Assembly: GCF_000423905.1 (NCBI RefSeq)
Contig: NZ_AUIW01000004.1
Span: 154,059-218,058, forward strand
Reading direction: 5' to 3'
From: Thermus antranikianii DSM 12462
GTDB taxonomy: Bacteria > Deinococcota > Deinococci > Deinococcales > Thermaceae
DNA: 64,000 bases
Under the pieces are notes generated by a model that was not told the origin of the DNA, did not search any database, and saw nothing but the letters and a program-made list of their open reading frames with translations. Numbering within the stretch: position 1 is the stretch's first letter; each line of letters starts with the position of its first letter. This document shows positions 34,565 to 42,814 of this stretch, piece after piece. A program made the position numbers and the translations under genes.

Positions 34565-35118
34565 CCTAGGAGCTCGGCCACCGGGAGAGAAAAGGAGGGG
34601 AAGGCCACGGGAGCCAGGTGGTTCCCTGGGGCCAGGGTTTGGGCTTCCCGGTAACCCTCGGGGGAGGGGGAGCGAAGGACGTGAAGCCGCTTGCCGTCCA
34701 GGTCCAGCACCCAAAGCTCAAGGACCCCGTGGCGCGCGTATAGGGGTGCCTTAACCCCCAGGTCGTAGGCCAAGGAGGCCTCCGCCACCTCCACCAGGAG
34801 GAGGACATCCTGAGGGCCGGGGTGCCCCTCCTGGTAAAGGTCAGGCCGGGGCCGCAAAAGGGCCAGGTCCGGCTGGGGCTCGCTGAAAGGGTTAAGGCGC
34901 ACGGGGTCCTGTACGGCGATAAGGCAGGCCCCTTCCATCTCCAAGGGGGTGAACAGGCGGCGAAGGCGCCGCACGGCGGCGGCATGGCGGCTACCGATGG
35001 GGCTCATTTCCCAAACCTCTCCCTCCAGAAGCTCCACCCGGTCGTCCTCTCCCAGGAGGCCCGCCTGGGCCATCCTGTGGAACTCCTCCACGGTGAACCG
35101 CTTGCGCGCCGGGGTCAT
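34561..35118 (-). CDS. Uma2 / DUF820 family putative restriction-endonuclease-like protein
   Basis: 185 residues. The family opening FTVEEFHRMAQAGLLGEDDRVELLEGEVWEMSP is present in parts, and the PD-(D/E)xK-like core follows: SEPQPDLALLRP (Asp) and LLLVEVAEASLAYDLGVKAPLYA (Glu and Lys). Uma2 genes are numerous in Thermus, Deinococcus and cyanobacteria and have no settled role. It ends four bases inside the convergent membrane gene and starts five bases before the end of amrB. Confidence 0.88.
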   Translation of the reverse strand: MTPARKRFTVEEFHRMAQAGLLGEDDRVELLEGEVWEMSPIGSRHAAAVRRLRRLFTPLEMEGACLIAVQDPVRLNPFSEPQPDLALLRPRPDLYQEGHPGPQDVLLLVEVAEASLAYDLGVKAPLYARHGVLELWVLDLDGKRLHVLRSPSPEGYREAQTLAPGNHLAPVAFPSFSLPVAELLG

Positions 35119-35122
35119 GGTT

Positions 35123-35935
35123 TCATCTTAAGGCGGATGGACCTTGCCCTAAATAGGCCACCGCGGCGTACCCCACCACGCGGCTTGTGTCCCCGGAGGC
35201 CTCGGCGCTGGTGGCGTAGGCCAGAAGCGTGGGCTTCCAACCCAAGCTTCTGGCCAAGGCGGTGAGGGTGGCCCAGGGAAGGTGGCCGCAGGCTTCCCCT
35301 TGGGCCACTCCCTCCACATCCAGGGCCAGGGCCTTTTCCAGGGTCTTTTGATCCCGCTTTCTGGCCACGGGGTCGGGATGGTAGTGGGAGAGGTCGCTGG
35401 AGGCCACCACCAGGTCCCCTTCCCCAAGCTCCGACAACAGGGCCTCGGCCACCTCTTTAGGGTCCGCCTCCCCGAAGAGGAGGGGCAGGATGGGCGTGTC
35501 CGGCAAGGCTACCTGGAGAAAGGGGAGGAGGACCTCGAGGCTATGCTCCTCCCGGAAGGGCTCCTCGTAGGTCAGAAAGGGAGAGCCCTGGGCCACAAGC
35601 CGGCTTCCCCCTTCCAGGTCCACCGCCACCTCCCCCAAGGGAGTGGCCCAGGCCCGGTAAGGGTAAAAGGCCGCTCCCAAGAAGGGCACGAAGTGGCTGG
35701 GCCCCAGGAGGAGAATTCTCCTCGCCCTTCCCCGCCAGGCGGAAAGCACCTTAAAGCCCTCCGCCGCCACCTTCCCCGAGTAAAAGTAGCCGGCATGGGG
35801 GGAAAGAAGCCCCCTGACCCTAGGGTCAGGGGAGGCGTGGGCTTTGTGCAGAAGGCCTTCCACCTCCTGCCTTAGGCGCCCTGACTCCAGGGGATAGAAG
35901 TAGCCGGCCACCGCCGGGAGCCTCACCAGGTCCAT
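35123..35935 (-). CDS. amrB: AmmeMemoRadiSam system protein B (MEMO1 family)
   Basis: 270 residues from ATG at 35935, overlapping amrS by 13 bases. The MEMO-type blocks AVAGYFYPLESGRLRQEV, LLSPHAGYFYSGKVAA, LLLGPSHFVPF and VASSDLSHYHPDPVA are clear; the His and Cys/Ser residues in them line the dioxygenase-like pocket. The AmmeMemoRadiSam set (A, B and radical SAM S) co-occurs widely; its pathway is not known. Here only B and S are adjacent. Confidence 0.92.
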   Translation of the reverse strand: MDLVRLPAVAGYFYPLESGRLRQEVEGLLHKAHASPDPRVRGLLSPHAGYFYSGKVAAEGFKVLSAWRGRARRILLLGPSHFVPFLGAAFYPYRAWATPLGEVAVDLEGGSRLVAQGSPFLTYEEPFREEHSLEVLLPFLQVALPDTPILPLLFGEADPKEVAEALLSELGEGDLVVASSDLSHYHPDPVARKRDQKTLEKALALDVEGVAQGEACGHLPWATLTALARSLGWKPTLLAYATSAEASGDTSRVVGYAAVAYLGQGPSALR

Positions 35936-36975
35936 ACCCCAGGAATCCTCCTCCCGCACCCCGGGCAGACCCCGGGGACCTCCCAAAGGGGCTTCACCCA
36001 GAAGCCCCGGCGCCGGATAAGGAGCCTTCCGCAATCCGGGCAGTGGGTGGAGCTTCTTTCCTCGTCCAGGACGTTGCCCACGTACACGAACTTAAGCCCT
36101 TCCTCCTTGGCGATCTCGTAGGCCCGCACCAGGGTGCTGTGCCGGGTGGGCCTCAGGTCCAGCATGCGGTAGTCAGGGTGGGCGGCGGTGAGGTGCCAGG
36201 GAACCTCGGGGGAAAGCCCCTTGAGGAAACGGGCCATGGCCCGGACCTCCTCCGGGGAGTCGTTGTAGCCCTCCAGGAGGAGGGTGGTCACCTCCACCCA
36301 GACCCCTTGGGCCAAAAGGTGCTCGAGGCTTTCCAGGACCGGCTTGAGCCGGGCCCCGCAGATCTTCCGGTAGAACTCCTCGGTGAAGCCCTTCAGGTCC
36401 ACATTGGCGGCATCCAGAAAGGGCCGGATATACTCCCAGGCCTCCTTGGTTTCAAAGCCGCTGGTGACGAAGACGTTTTTCATGCCCCGTTTTTTGGCGA
36501 GCTTGGCCGTGTCGTGGGCGTATTCAATCCAGACGGCGGGCTCGTTGTAGGTGTAGGCGAGAAGCCTCACCCCCAGGGCCTCGGCCTTCTCCACGATGGC
36601 CTCGGGGGGCCAGTCCTCCCCGATGGGCCGGTCCAGGTGGCCCTCCGGCGTGACCTTGAACTCCCGGAACTGGGAGATCTCCCAGTTCTGGCAGAAGGCG
36701 CAGAAGAGGTTGCACCCCACGGTGCCCAGGGAAAGGATTCCCTCCCCGGGGTGGAAGTGGTAGAGGGGCTTTTTCTCCACCGGATCCAGGTGAACCGCGG
36801 CGGCTTTTCCATAGGTCACCAGATAGAGCCTGCCTCCAAGGTTGCGCCTGACCCCGCATTTGCCTGCTTGTCCTTCCGCGATGGCGCAGTAATGGGCGCA
36901 GGCCCGGCACTGCACGTAGCCCTTGGGCAGGGGGCGCTTCAGATCCGCTTCCCTAAGGGTAACCGTCAGGGTCAT
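35923..36975 (-). CDS. amrS: AmmeMemoRadiSam system radical SAM enzyme
   Basis: 350 residues. Radical SAM enzyme with the 4Fe-4S motif CNLFCAFCQN at about residues 89-98. Upstream there is an extra Cys set (VQCRACAHYCAIAEG and GKCGVRRN), and at the C-terminus four more Cys (HCPDCGRLLI and GVCPGCGRRIPG), which may hold a zinc ribbon or second cluster. These features match the AmrS family. It heads the amrS-amrB pair. TATCAT about 21 bases upstream of the ATG is a possible -10 box. Confidence 0.93.
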   Translation of the reverse strand: MTLTVTLREADLKRPLPKGYVQCRACAHYCAIAEGQAGKCGVRRNLGGRLYLVTYGKAAAVHLDPVEKKPLYHFHPGEGILSLGTVGCNLFCAFCQNWEISQFREFKVTPEGHLDRPIGEDWPPEAIVEKAEALGVRLLAYTYNEPAVWIEYAHDTAKLAKKRGMKNVFVTSGFETKEAWEYIRPFLDAANVDLKGFTEEFYRKICGARLKPVLESLEHLLAQGVWVEVTTLLLEGYNDSPEEVRAMARFLKGLSPEVPWHLTAAHPDYRMLDLRPTRHSTLVRAYEIAKEEGLKFVYVGNVLDEERSSTHCPDCGRLLIRRRGFWVKPLWEVPGVCPGCGRRIPGVWTW

Positions 36976-37047
36976 TTCATATGCTTCTCATCTCATGATA
37001 CCACGCCCAGGGGGTTTCCATCCGATGGCGAGCCTTAAACTGATCCT

Positions 37048-38484
37048 GTGCCGCCTTTCCCCCCCAGGGAGGAAAGGGACTTCGCCTCCCTTGTTCCCCG
37101 GGAGGTGCTGCGCCGGGGGCTGGCCTACTACCAGGAGGGCCGGGTGCTCAGGGTCTTCCGGGTGGGGGAGAAGGTTTTGGGCTTGGTGCAGGGCTCGGCA
37201 GAGGCGCCCTACCGGGTGGAGGTGGGCCCGGGGCTTTGGGGCCGTTGCACCTGCCCTTATCCAGAGTTCCCTTGCAAACATGCGGTGGCCCTCCTCTACG
37301 CCTATGTGGAGGAAAAGGCACCGGACCTGGCGCCCCTGATTGAGGCCCTAACCCCTGAGGAGGCCAGGGGCCTCCTGAAAAAACTCGCCCTCCTTCCCGA
37401 GGTGGGCCTTTACCTGGCGGAAGCCCTGGCCCCGGAAAAGGCCTTTCTGGAAGGGGTGAAGGACCTGCGCCGGGCCTTCCGGCTGGGGGGAGGGCAGGAG
37501 GAGGCCCGGGCCCTGTCCTTGCGCCTGGACCGGGTGGGGAGGAAAGAGGTGGAGGCCTACCTGGAGGCGCTATTGGAAGCTCCCTTTGACCCGGAGCCCT
37601 ACTTGCGGATAGCCCTGGAGCGCTACCTGGCCCTCACCCCTAGGCTTTCCTTCCTCCTGAACCTTTACCTGAGGCACCCTTCCGAGGCCTTGCGGGAGGC
37701 TTTCCTGCAGGTGGCGGGGGAAAGGGGGGAGGAGGCCCTTCACCTTTTAAGGGGTGGGAACGGCTTGGGACTTAAGCGGGCGCTTAGGGCCGAGCTTCTC
37801 TTCCGCCTGGGGCGGGTGGAGGAAGGGCTTTCCGCCTTGCGGGAGGGGCTGGAGGGGGTTGGGGACTACCTCCTCCTGGTGGAGCGCCTTATGGCCTTGG
37901 GACGGGTGGAGGAGGCATTAAGGTATGCGGAGGAAGCCCGGGACTGGTTTGGAAAAGACCCCAGGCTCCTTCCCCTTCTGGACCTGTTGGTGGCCCATCG
38001 GGGGAGCCCGGAGGACCACCGGGCCCGCTTTGGGGTACGGCCGAACCTCGAGGACTACCTGGCCCTAAAGTCCAAGCTGGGCCGGGAGTTTTACCGGGAG
38101 CGCAAGGCTCTTCTCAGGCAGGTGCGGGACCCTGCCCTTCTTGCCCGCATCTACCTCTTGGAGGAGGATTGGAAGGCCTTGGACCGCCTGTTGAGGAACA
38201 CCCCACCGGAGGCCTATCCCGCCTTGGCGGAGGTCCTGGAGGAGAAACTTCCCGAGGAGGCCAAGAGGCTTTACCTGGAGGCGGCAAGGCGCGAGGTGGA
38301 AAAGGGAACCCGCAAGGCCTACCGGGAGGCAGCCAGGCTCCTTGGGCGCCTTTCCCGCCTGGACCCCAAGGCAGCCCGTGAGGCGGCCTTGGCCTTGCTG
38401 CAGGCTTATCCCCGTCGCCGCGCCCTAAAGGAGGAGCTCGGCTTTTGGCTCTCGGAAAAGCCTCATGGGCCTATGACAGAATAG
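37048..38484 (+). CDS. SWIM zinc-finger protein
   Basis: 478 residues from GTG. TAAACT at 37036-37041 lies six bases before the GTG, so it is probably leaderless. The SWIM zinc motif GRCTCPYPEFPCKHAVALLY (CxC...CxH) is at about residues 66-85. The rest (about 110-470) is all-helical, Leu/Arg/Glu-rich and made of repeat-like units, probably tetratricopeptide-like. SWIM proteins bind DNA or proteins; several sit in helicase or recombination contexts, but nothing here fixes the role. The acyltransferase frame starts four bases after the stop. Confidence 0.88.
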   Translation: MPPFPPREERDFASLVPREVLRRGLAYYQEGRVLRVFRVGEKVLGLVQGSAEAPYRVEVGPGLWGRCTCPYPEFPCKHAVALLYAYVEEKAPDLAPLIEALTPEEARGLLKKLALLPEVGLYLAEALAPEKAFLEGVKDLRRAFRLGGGQEEARALSLRLDRVGRKEVEAYLEALLEAPFDPEPYLRIALERYLALTPRLSFLLNLYLRHPSEALREAFLQVAGERGEEALHLLRGGNGLGLKRALRAELLFRLGRVEEGLSALREGLEGVGDYLLLVERLMALGRVEEALRYAEEARDWFGKDPRLLPLLDLLVAHRGSPEDHRARFGVRPNLEDYLALKSKLGREFYRERKALLRQVRDPALLARIYLLEEDWKALDRLLRNTPPEAYPALAEVLEEKLPEEAKRLYLEAARREVEKGTRKAYREAARLLGRLSRLDPKAAREAALALLQAYPRRRALKEELGFWLSEKPHGPMTE

Positions 38485-38488
38485 CCCT

Positions 38489-39505
38489 GTGGAGCGCTTT
38501 CCCTGGGTGGAGGTCTTCCGAGGGCTTGCCATTTTGGAAGTGGTTCTCCATCATGTTACGGGCCGCTTCCTGCGGGAGCTTGATCCGGGAGGCTGGGAAT
38601 GGCATCTTCTGGCGGCGGTGAACCGCACCCTGCATTTTGCCGTTCCCGCCTTTCTCTTCATGGCCACCCTGGTCCTGGGGGCGAGCTTTTTACGGGAGTT
38701 CCGCCTGGGTCGGTACCTTAGGAACCGCGCTTTGCGCCTCCTTTGGCCCTACCTCCTCTGGAGCGGGGTGTACTTGGCCTTCCGCTACTGGGACCACGGC
38801 CTCTTCTAGCCTGAGCGCCTTCTTCACCAGCTCCTTTGGGGGAAGGCCTACTTTCACCTCTACTTCCTGGCGGTGGCCCTGCAGCTCACCCTGCTTCTGC
38901 CCCTTTTCCTTCTCCTCCTAAGGCGGAGGCCCCACGGCCTGGTCTTTCTCCTCCTGGGGGTGGGGCTTACCCTGGGGGTCTACTTTCTGAACCGCCACTA
39001 CCGCTTTTTGCCCTACCCGGGGAGCTTTGTCCTCTGGTACACCCCAGCCATCGTGTTGGGCCTTTATTTGGCAGGCCGCCTCGAGGGGCTGCCCCGCCTG
39101 TTGCGCTTCTGGCCCTTGGCCCTTTTAGCCGCTGGGGTGGGGCTTTGGGGGTACTTGCCCCTGGCCTTGGATGTGCTGAAGCGTCTTCCCGTGAACACCT
39201 TCCACTACCAGGCCTTCCACTGGCTGTACACCACGGGCATGGCCTTCCTCCTCCTGGCCTTGGCCTATGCCTTGGCCCGTACTCCCCTGCGGGTTCCCCT
39301 GGCCTTTTTGGGGCGCTATTCCTTGCAGATCTACCTGGTCCACCCCATGGTGGTGCGTCTTCTGGAGAAGTATCCGGACTTTCCCGAGCCCTTAGGCCTT
39401 AAGCCTGCCTTTGCCGTCTACCTGGTCCTGGCGCTTTTCCTGCCCCTCTTTCTGGCCCATTTGCTCGCAAGGGCCAGGGTATCCCCTGCCCTCTTTGGCC
39501 GATGA
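38489..39505 (+). pseudogene. Acyltransferase-3 family membrane protein, interrupted by an in-frame TAG
   Basis: 338 codons in one frame, broken only by TAG at 38807-38809. The first part (MERFPWVEVFRGLAILEVVL, about 106 residues) is the N-terminus of an acyltransferase-3 protein with the catalytic-type HHVTGRF. Directly after the stop the same frame goes on with PERLLHQLLWGKAYFHLYFL and seven or so more membrane segments, ending at a TGA that overlaps the next gene. Frame and spacing are intact, so this is a point nonsense change, a sequencing error or a suppressed stop. A GTG at 38873 could restart translation but would lack the active-site half. The intact protein would acylate an envelope sugar. 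Confidence 0.85.
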
Positions 39506-40407
39506 GGACGCTTGGGGTTTGGCTTTTGCTTCTGGCCCTCGGCCTTTTTTGGGGGTTGCGGTCAGCAAACCCTGGGCTGAAAAAGGTGGAAGGCGGTGTG
39601 GTTTACGGGCGGGACGGCGTCACCCTGTTTGCCCAGGTATGCCTTCCGGAGGGAACCACGGATCGGGCGGTGGTCCTGGTGCCCGGCGGTTTCGGTCCTC
39701 CCACGGAGGGCATGGAAAAAAGGTGCCGTTTCTATGCGGAAAAGGGGGTGGTGGCCCTGGTGCCCCACCTCCGGGGCCGGGGAAAAAGCGGGGGCAAGGT
39801 GAGCGGTTGCTTAGGGGAGGCTGAGGACCTGGTGCTTCTGGCCCGCCTTCTGCCCAGGCTGGGGATTAAGCATTACGCCTACGTGGGTTACTCCCTGGGG
39901 GCCTGTGTGGCCTTGAAGGCGGCGGCCTTGGAGGGAAGGGCCAGGGGCGTGGTCTTCGTCATCGGCCCCGTGGACTTTGTCGAGCAGGTGGAGATCCTGC
40001 GCCGCTCCCGTCCTGAGGCCCTTGCCCGCTGGCGGGAGGTTTTCGGCGGGCTTCCCGAGGACTGCCCGGACTGCTACGCTCGGCAAAGCCCCTTACCCTA
40101 TGCGGCCCTTTTGGCGGCCCCCCTTCTCATCCTCCATGCGGGCAACGACCCCCTTATTCCCCCCACTCAAGCCTGTCGCCTGAGGGATGTGCGGGAGAAG
40201 ATGGGCCGGAGGGTGTATCAGGTAGCCCTGACCCGGGAGGGTGAACCCTGGACCCTGCCCCTAACCAAGGACCGTGCCTGCCTAAGGCCCACGGGGTTCG
40301 GCCCCCTAGGGGAGGACCACCTAATCCTCTTTCCCGACCTCCACCATGCGGTGATCCCAGCCATGGAGGCTTGGGTGGAGCGGTTTGTCTTGGCCTGGCT
40401 CCGCTAA
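39502..40407 (+). CDS. Exported alpha/beta hydrolase
   Basis: 301 residues, coupled to the acyltransferase frame by an ATGA overlap. The first 22 residues (MRTLGVWLLLLALGLFWGL) are a signal or anchor. The fold is alpha/beta hydrolase: oxyanion strand VVLVPGGFGPP, nucleophile elbow YVGYSLGACVAL (Ser), acid in LILHAGNDPLIPP and His in PDLHHAVIP. It resembles dienelactone-hydrolase-like or acetyl-esterase proteins. Six Cys occur in the mature part (for example KRCRF, GCLGE, DCPDCYA), so disulfides are likely. The substrate may be an acylated surface sugar given the neighbour, an inference. Confidence 0.88.
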   Translation: MRTLGVWLLLLALGLFWGLRSANPGLKKVEGGVVYGRDGVTLFAQVCLPEGTTDRAVVLVPGGFGPPTEGMEKRCRFYAEKGVVALVPHLRGRGKSGGKVSGCLGEAEDLVLLARLLPRLGIKHYAYVGYSLGACVALKAAALEGRARGVVFVIGPVDFVEQVEILRRSRPEALARWREVFGGLPEDCPDCYARQSPLPYAALLAAPLLILHAGNDPLIPPTQACRLRDVREKMGRRVYQVALTREGEPWTLPLTKDRACLRPTGFGPLGEDHLILFPDLHHAVIPAMEAWVERFVLAWLR

Positions 40408-40736
40408 GAGTCCAGAAGGGGGATGGCCTGGGCCAGCATCCGTTCCAGAAGGGGTTTTAGGGTGTTTGTTTCCTCCTCCGTGTAGGCGTGAAGCTCCACC
40501 GGAAGGCCCTTAAAAGCCTTCCGCGCCAGGCGGTGAAGGTCCTCACGGGCAGGGCCTTGGTAGATGAGGAGGAGGTCCACGTCGCTTCCCGGTAGTGCCC
40601 GACCCGCGGCCCAGGAACCGAAGAGGTAGGCCTGCCGGAGGGGAACTTCTTCCCTTAGCACCGCTAGCCCTTCCTTCAGGCCCTTTAGGATTTCCTCTTT
40701 AGTCCAAGGAGGGAAGAAGACCCTGACAGAAGGCAT
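40404..40736 (-). CDS. MNT-type nucleotidyltransferase antitoxin
   Basis: 110 residues from MPSVRVFFPPWTKEE at 40736, preceded by GAGGAAAT; it overlaps the HEPN gene by 38 bases. The minimal nucleotidyltransferase motif is complete: YLFGSWAAGRALPGSDVDLLLI gives GS...SDxD. In characterised HEPN-MNT pairs this protein is the antitoxin and adenylylates the HEPN toxin. The gene ends within the last four bases of the convergent hydrolase gene. Confidence 0.85.
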   Translation of the reverse strand: MPSVRVFFPPWTKEEILKGLKEGLAVLREEVPLRQAYLFGSWAAGRALPGSDVDLLLIYQGPAREDLHRLARKAFKGLPVELHAYTEEETNTLKPLLERMLAQAIPLLDS

Positions 40737-41094
40737 TGATTTCCTCGGCATGCTGCAAAAGCCGCTCGGCCTCGGGGCGCCGGTAGCGCTCAAAGGGAGC
40801 CCCTTCGGGGAGGGCATCGGGATAACGGGTGGGGATGTAGGCCTTGTCCAGCTCGCTGGCTGCGTCTAGGAGGGACTCGCTTACGGGATGCCGCTTGGCC
40901 AGCTCCTCCAAAAGACCCAGCACCGAGTCCCCCCAGGCCACAGCCCCTAGGTGCTGGAAGACAGCTTTAACCGCTTTTCCCGCTGCTTGTTGGGCGGTGA
41001 AGGCGGCCCACTCGTAAAACCCCTTTTCCAAGGCGAAGCGGGCGTGCTCCAAGTCCCTCCTTGCTTGAAGGATAAAGTCCCGGCTTCGCTCCAC
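40699..41094 (-). CDS. HEPN-domain protein (toxin partner)
   Basis: 131 residues from GTG at 41094 (VERSRDFILQARRDLEHARF). TATACT at 41106-41101 lies six bases before this GTG, so I prefer it over the in-frame ATG at 41112 and TTG at 41124. The HEPN four-helix pattern is clear: RRDLEHARFALEKGFYEWAA, then FTAQQAAGKAVKAVFQHLG. In relatives the second block reads QQAAEKA and the following loop GHS; here they are QQAAGKA and GDS, so two commonly conserved residues are changed. The toxin activity (RNase) is therefore uncertain. It is paired by overlap with the MNT gene and diverges from the tRNA-Ser genes. Confidence 0.82.
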   Translation of the reverse strand: MERSRDFILQARRDLEHARFALEKGFYEWAAFTAQQAAGKAVKAVFQHLGAVAWGDSVLGLLEELAKRHPVSESLLDAASELDKAYIPTRYPDALPEGAPFERYRRPEAERLLQHAEEINAFCQGLLPSLD

Positions 41095-41117
41095 AAAGGC
41101 AGTATAGCCCATCCCGA

Positions 41118-41146
41118 TTGACAACCCAGGGGGCTTGCCGCATAGT
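41118..41146 (+). promoter_or_regulatory. tRNA-Ser promoter
   Basis: TTGACA (41118-41123), 17 bases, CATAGT (41141-41146). It stands 20 bases before tRNA-Ser(TGA). Its -35 box lies only 12 bases from the minus-strand -10 box of the HEPN gene, so the two promoters are back to back and may compete for RNA polymerase. Confidence 0.75.
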
Positions 41147-41166
41147 AAAGGTTGCGGCCATACCTT

Positions 41167-41257
41167 GGAGGGTTGGCCGAGCGGTTGAAGGCGGCGGTCT
41201 TGAAAACCGCTGTGGGCTTCAGGCCCACCGGGGGTTCGAATCCCTCACCCTCCGCCA
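41167..41257 (+). tRNA. tRNA-Ser (anticodon TGA)
   Basis: 91 bases including CCA, with the long variable arm of class II tRNAs. Acceptor GGAGGGT / ACCCTCC; the anticodon stem GCGGT/ACCGC encloses CTTGAAA, anticodon TGA (reads TCA). Confidence 0.95.
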
Positions 41258-41265
41258 GAAGGCTT

Positions 41266-41358
<93 letters not shown>

Positions 41359-41361
41359 GGA

Positions 41362-41390
41362 AGCCCGGTCTTAGACCGGGCTAAAGTTTT
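41362..41390 (+). terminator. Terminator of the tRNA-Ser pair, abutting the sfsA promoter
   Basis: AGCCCGGTC-TTA-GACCGGGCT is a perfect 9-bp stem followed by AAAGTTTT. The last base of the stem is also the first base of TAAAGT (41382-41387), the likely -10 box of sfsA. Confidence 0.75.
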
Positions 41391-41394
41391 GGTC

Positions 41395-42105
41395 ATGCTG
41401 GCCTTGTCCTTGCCTCCCCTCAAACCCTGCCGTTTCCTAAGGAGGAGAAACCGCTTCCTGGTGGAGTCGGACGTGGGGCTCCTGCACCTTCCCAACTCCG
41501 GGCGGATGGGGGAGCTTCTCCTTCCCGGGACCCCTTGCTTTTACCATCCCAGGGCCACCCCCAAGACGGTGGGGCGGCTTCTTCTTTTGGAGAGCCGGGG
41601 CGTGTTGGTGGGGGTGGATGCCTCCTTGGCCAACCGTCTCCTGGAGTTGCTTTTGAGGGAAGGGGTTTTCGGTTCCCTTGCGGATTTGCGCAAAGAGGTG
41701 CGCCTAGAAGGGGAGAGGCTGGACTTCTCCGCCCGGATTGGAGGGAAGGAGGCCCTTTTGGAAGCCAAGAACTGCAACCGGGTGGAGGGAAGCCTAGCCC
41801 TTTTTCCTGATGCGCCTACCCCTCGAGGCGCCCGGCACCTGAGGCTTCTTTCGGGGTTTGCCCGGGCCGGGGGCTTGGCCTATGCGGTGTGGATGGTCCA
41901 GCATCCCTTGGCCCGGGCCTTTGCCCTCGACCCTGAGGACCGGGTTCTTTACCAGGCAGCCCGGGAAGCAAAGCGGGCTGGGGTGCAGCTTCTGGCCTAC
42001 CGGGTGCGGCCGACCCTCGAGGCCCTCTACCTGGAGGGACAGCTTCCCTGGGTTTGGTTACCCTCCCAGGAGGATCTGGAAGGCCACCATCAGGGCCGCG
42101 GCTAG
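41395..42105 (+). CDS. sfsA: SfsA family sugar-fermentation-stimulation / nuclease-like protein
   Basis: 236 residues from ATG at 41395; TAAAGT lies seven bases before it, so it is probably leaderless. The N-terminal OB-like part contains RRNRFLVE and LPNSGRMGELLLPG, and the PD-(D/E)xK-like core includes RLDFSARIGGKEALLEAKNC (in SfsA proteins this site is Asp...Glu-x-Lys) and RGARHLRLLSGFARAGGLAY. Homologues bind DNA and some show nuclease activity. The 3' end overlaps the convergent ZIP transporter gene by 48 bases. Confidence 0.9.
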   Translation: MLALSLPPLKPCRFLRRRNRFLVESDVGLLHLPNSGRMGELLLPGTPCFYHPRATPKTVGRLLLLESRGVLVGVDASLANRLLELLLREGVFGSLADLRKEVRLEGERLDFSARIGGKEALLEAKNCNRVEGSLALFPDAPTPRGARHLRLLSGFARAGGLAYAVWMVQHPLARAFALDPEDRVLYQAAREAKRAGVQLLAYRVRPTLEALYLEGQLPWVWLPSQEDLEGHHQGRG

Positions 42106-42813
42106 GGTGAGGACCGTGGCCACCCCCTCGGCCTTGGCTTCCTTCAGGGCCTCGGGGAGGATCTCCGCCGCCACCATCCAGATCATGGCCCCGGCGGCGA
42201 AGCCCAGGCCTACCGGCAGGGCGGGCTTGAAGAGCTCCACGAAGAGAAAGGCGGGCACGGCCATGAGGGGTTGGGGTAGGCTGGAGAAAACGCTCCAAAG
42301 GGCAGCGCCCAGGACGCTAACCCCCCTGGGGATCAGGACCAGGCTGATGGCCAAGCCCTCTGGAATGTTGTGCACGGCGATGGCCAGGGTGATGAAAACC
42401 CCTAAGGCCTCCCCGCCCCCGAAGGCCACGCCTACCCCCACGCCCTCGGCAAAGGAGTGGAGGGTCATGATGCCCACCATCATGAGGGCCTTGCGGGCGT
42501 CCAGGCCGTTTAGGCTCCCGAAGCTTACTTCCCGGCCATGGAGGAAGCGGTGGGAGAGCTGGATGAAAAGAAGGCCCAGGACCACGCCCAAGAGGGTGCG
42601 GCCCAGATGGTAGTGCACGCCCTCGTAGATGAGGCCGAAGCTGGCTGAGAGCATCAGCCCGCCAGCTGCGGCGTTGGCCAGGCCCAGGTGGTGAGCCAGG
42701 ATACGCCGGGTGAAGAGGAAGGGGAGGGCCCCTAGGCCCGTGGCGACGGCGGTGAGCAGGGCATATAGGAAGACGGTCCAGGGAGAGATGGGGACGGGCT
42801 CCATGGCTTCCAT
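42058..42813 (-). CDS. ZIP-family metal transporter
   Basis: 251 residues from MEAMEPVPIS (ATG at 42804, three codons later, is also possible). Eight transmembrane segments. The transport-site motifs are intact: HSFAEGVGVGVAFGG in helix 4 and HNIPEGLAISLVLIP in helix 5, which bind zinc or related divalent metals. This is the GufA/ZupT-like subfamily of the inner membrane. The region just upstream (42814-42850) is unusually AT-rich (TTATTGCTAATAATACT on the minus strand) and may hold a promoter and metal-responsive operator. It overlaps sfsA by 48 bases. Confidence 0.92.
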   Translation of the reverse strand: MEAMEPVPISPWTVFLYALLTAVATGLGALPFLFTRRILAHHLGLANAAAGGLMLSASFGLIYEGVHYHLGRTLLGVVLGLLFIQLSHRFLHGREVSFGSLNGLDARKALMMVGIMTLHSFAEGVGVGVAFGGGEALGVFITLAIAVHNIPEGLAISLVLIPRGVSVLGAALWSVFSSLPQPLMAVPAFLFVELFKPALPVGLGFAAGAMIWMVAAEILPEALKEAKAEGVATVLTLAAALMVAFQILLGG

Positions 42814-42814
42814 C

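Noticed and set aside
38809..38873. Two separate acyltransferase genes
   Set aside because: The frame is the same on both sides of the TAG and the in-between codons continue the family pattern, so it is one broken gene.
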